DNA of 7,343 nt, from assembly GCA_026986135.1 (NCBI GenBank), contig JALSPD010000161.1, positions 1-7,343 on the forward strand, read 5' to 3'. Shown in pieces: positions 6,378-7,343 of this stretch (the first letter of the stretch is position 1; every line of letters starts with the position of its first letter). The position numbers and the translations under genes are program-made. The notes under the pieces are model-generated. The model was not told where the DNA came from and searched no databases. It saw only the letters and a list, made by a program, of their open reading frames with translations. Source of the stretch: DHVE2 group archaeon (GTDB lineage: Archaea > Thermoplasmatota > Thermoplasmata > Thermoplasmatales > Aciduliprofundaceae).

Positions 6378-6387
6378 GGTTATAACC
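6378..6387. promoter_or_regulatory. GGTTATAACC palindrome upstream of the DUF835 promoter
   Basis: A perfect 10-base palindrome ending about 5 bases before the BRE of the DUF835 gene, a place where archaeal activators often bind. It shares the GTTA/TAAC half-site with the palindrome at the thermosome promoter but with no spacer. A 10-base palindrome in AT-rich DNA can also arise by chance. Confidence 0.25.
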
Positions 6388-6391
6388 CAAT

Positions 6392-6406
6392 AAAAGTTAT
6401 ATATAT
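6392..6406 (+). promoter_or_regulatory. BRE and TATA box of the DUF835 gene
   Basis: AAAAG followed by TTATATATA, centred about 24 bases before ATG 6426. This spacing implies that transcription begins at or within a base or two of the start codon. No Shine-Dalgarno sequence is present, so the message is probably leaderless. Confidence 0.65.
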
Positions 6407-6425
6407 GCTGAATAATGTGTGAGAT

Positions 6426-7295
6426 ATGGACATACTTTGCTTTCACACCAATGCACAAGTGAGGGAGGAGATCTCAAGGCATCTGAAAGAGATGGAGTTT
6501 GTGTTCTCCTGCAATTCTCCGGAATCCTGGGATCAGATTGAGAAGACAATAAAAGAGAAAAAACCGAAAATCATTTTGATGGAGACGAAAAAAGATACAC
6601 GAAAGTATGTGGAAATGGCTGTAGAAATGACAGAAAAAATGGATAGTGATGCGGTAATAATCCCAATAATAAAATCCATTGACAGGGACATTGCCATTTA
6701 TTTTGAGGAAAAGAATATTGGATACATTCTGGGAGATTCCTTACTTCAGTTCAAAGAGAACCTCATGAAGGTCCTTGTGGAGAAAAGAGATCGTCTTGAA
6801 TCACTCTTCAAAGAGAGAAGAATATTCAAGAATGTGGTGTATGCCTTTGGCTTCTCCTGGGGGCGGATGTACATAGCAGATCTCCAGAGAAGAGAGGAGG
6901 TTTACGGGATACTTCCAAATCTTAGCGAGGGCATAGATATTTTCATAGTATTTCGCGAGAAACCTCCTATCCTGATGGAAAATCACAATATAAAATCAGT
7001 ATGGGTAACAGACATAGTGGGAAAAAACAGGATCAAGCCACATAATTTAACCATACTCACAGATAGTATAATAAAATTTCTTGAAGAGAGCGAGCGCAGA
7101 ATTGTTGTAATGGACTGTGTTGAATATCTTCTACTCTACAACGATTTCATAAACGTCATGAGAAACATTGAACTTATAAACAGCTATGCAATGGAATACA
7201 ATTCACTTGTGATTCTCATAGTTGATAACAAAGCTTATACAACGAAAGAGTATTCTTTATTAAAGAGATACGCTATAGAGTGGGCAGGAGTGTGA
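6426..7295 (+). CDS. DUF835 protein with a degenerate receiver-like N-terminus
   Basis: A 289-residue archaeal protein. The C-terminal half (about 134-285) matches the DUF835 family of unknown function. It begins with VVYAFGFSWGRMYI and continues through VWVTDIVGKNRIKPHNLTIL (192-211). Next come FLEESERRIVVMDCVEYLLL (218-237, the family's strand equivalent to 'VVLLDGLEYL'), then LVILIVDNKAYTTKEYSLLKR (261-281). The N-terminal 120 residues look like a response-regulator receiver fold: MDILCF, PKIILMETKKD (47-57), DAVIIPIIKS (75-84) and NIGYILGDS (97-105). The acidic pocket after the first strand is absent, and the usual phospho-aspartate position appears to be Glu53. Residues 108-133 are highly charged and helical. 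No membrane segment is seen. An in-frame TGA just upstream fixes ATG 6426. DUF835 domains are common in Euryarchaeota and often joined to sensory modules, so a signalling role is likely but unproven. Confidence 0.85.
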   Translation: MDILCFHTNAQVREEISRHLKEMEFVFSCNSPESWDQIEKTIKEKKPKIILMETKKDTRKYVEMAVEMTEKMDSDAVIIPIIKSIDRDIAIYFEEKNIGYILGDSLLQFKENLMKVLVEKRDRLESLFKERRIFKNVVYAFGFSWGRMYIADLQRREEVYGILPNLSEGIDIFIVFREKPPILMENHNIKSVWVTDIVGKNRIKPHNLTILTDSIIKFLEESERRIVVMDCVEYLLLYNDFINVMRNIELINSYAMEYNSLVILIVDNKAYTTKEYSLLKRYAIEWAGV

Positions 7296-7301
7296 TACTC
7301 T

Positions 7302-7343
7302 ATGATCCCCGTAGAAATTGTGGAATTCTTCAGCAAAGAGGGT
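7302..7343 (+). CDS. Start of an unidentified gene, cut by the window edge
   Basis: Fourteen codons beginning MIPVEIVEFFSKEG, open to the window end. The ATG lies 6 bases after the DUF835 stop codon, with GGAG at 7287-7290 upstream, so it probably belongs to the same transcript. A short 'P-x-E-I-x-x-F-F' opening is seen in some RecA/KaiC-like ATPases of archaea that neighbour DUF835 genes, but 14 residues cannot establish this. A second DUF835 protein is equally possible. Confidence 0.55.
   Translation, partial: MIPVEIVEFFSKEG

Overview
The window is ordinary archaeal chromosome, most likely from a thermophilic euryarchaeon of or near the Thermoplasmata (an Aciduliprofundum-like lineage would fit, but that is inference). 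The evidence is an archaeal-type S-adenosylmethionine synthetase, a group II chaperonin (thermosome) whose N-terminus closely resembles Thermoplasma thermosomes, a DUF835 protein, archaeal BRE/TATA promoters, a mix of leaderless and Shine-Dalgarno starts, and frequent AGA/AGG arginine codons. No rRNA, tRNA, CRISPR array, insertion sequence or integrase was seen, and no gene-free stretch exceeds 300 bases (the longest is 182 bases, 6244-6425).

Layout. Positions 2-469 hold the 3' end of the S-adenosylmethionine synthetase gene (+). It converges on a two-gene minus-strand unit, hutI (2133 to 907) followed by a RimI/Ard1-like N-acetyltransferase (923 to 492), which overlap by 17 bases. Divergent from hutI across 96 bases is a tightly packed plus-strand operon of three genes: an isochorismatase/nicotinamidase-superfamily cysteine hydrolase (2230-2877), a small thioredoxin-reductase-like flavoprotein with no CxxC (2856-3647), and a shortened RlmN/Cfr-like radical SAM protein (3631-4461). 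Each joint is a 17-22 base overlap with a strong ribosome binding site. This operon converges on the thermosome gene (6243 to 4585). Divergent from the thermosome is a DUF835 protein with a degenerate receiver-like N-terminus (6426-7295), followed after 6 bases by the start of another gene cut by the window edge (7302-7343).

How the genes fit together. The synthetase makes S-adenosylmethionine, which the radical SAM protein would use, although they are separate transcription units. HutI is the third step of histidine degradation; no other hut gene is visible. The three-gene operon is the most interesting part. Its flavoprotein lacks the disulfide of true thioredoxin reductases. Its radical SAM enzyme keeps the Fe-S cluster motif and possibly the methyl-carrier cysteine of RlmN, but lacks the second catalytic cysteine and the N-terminal RNA-binding region. 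The set could be an undescribed small-molecule or RNA modification pathway in which the flavoprotein supplies electrons to the radical SAM enzyme; this is inference from gene order and missing residues. The thermosome and DUF835 promoters each carry a perfect palindrome close to the BRE/TATA elements, which are candidate regulator sites.
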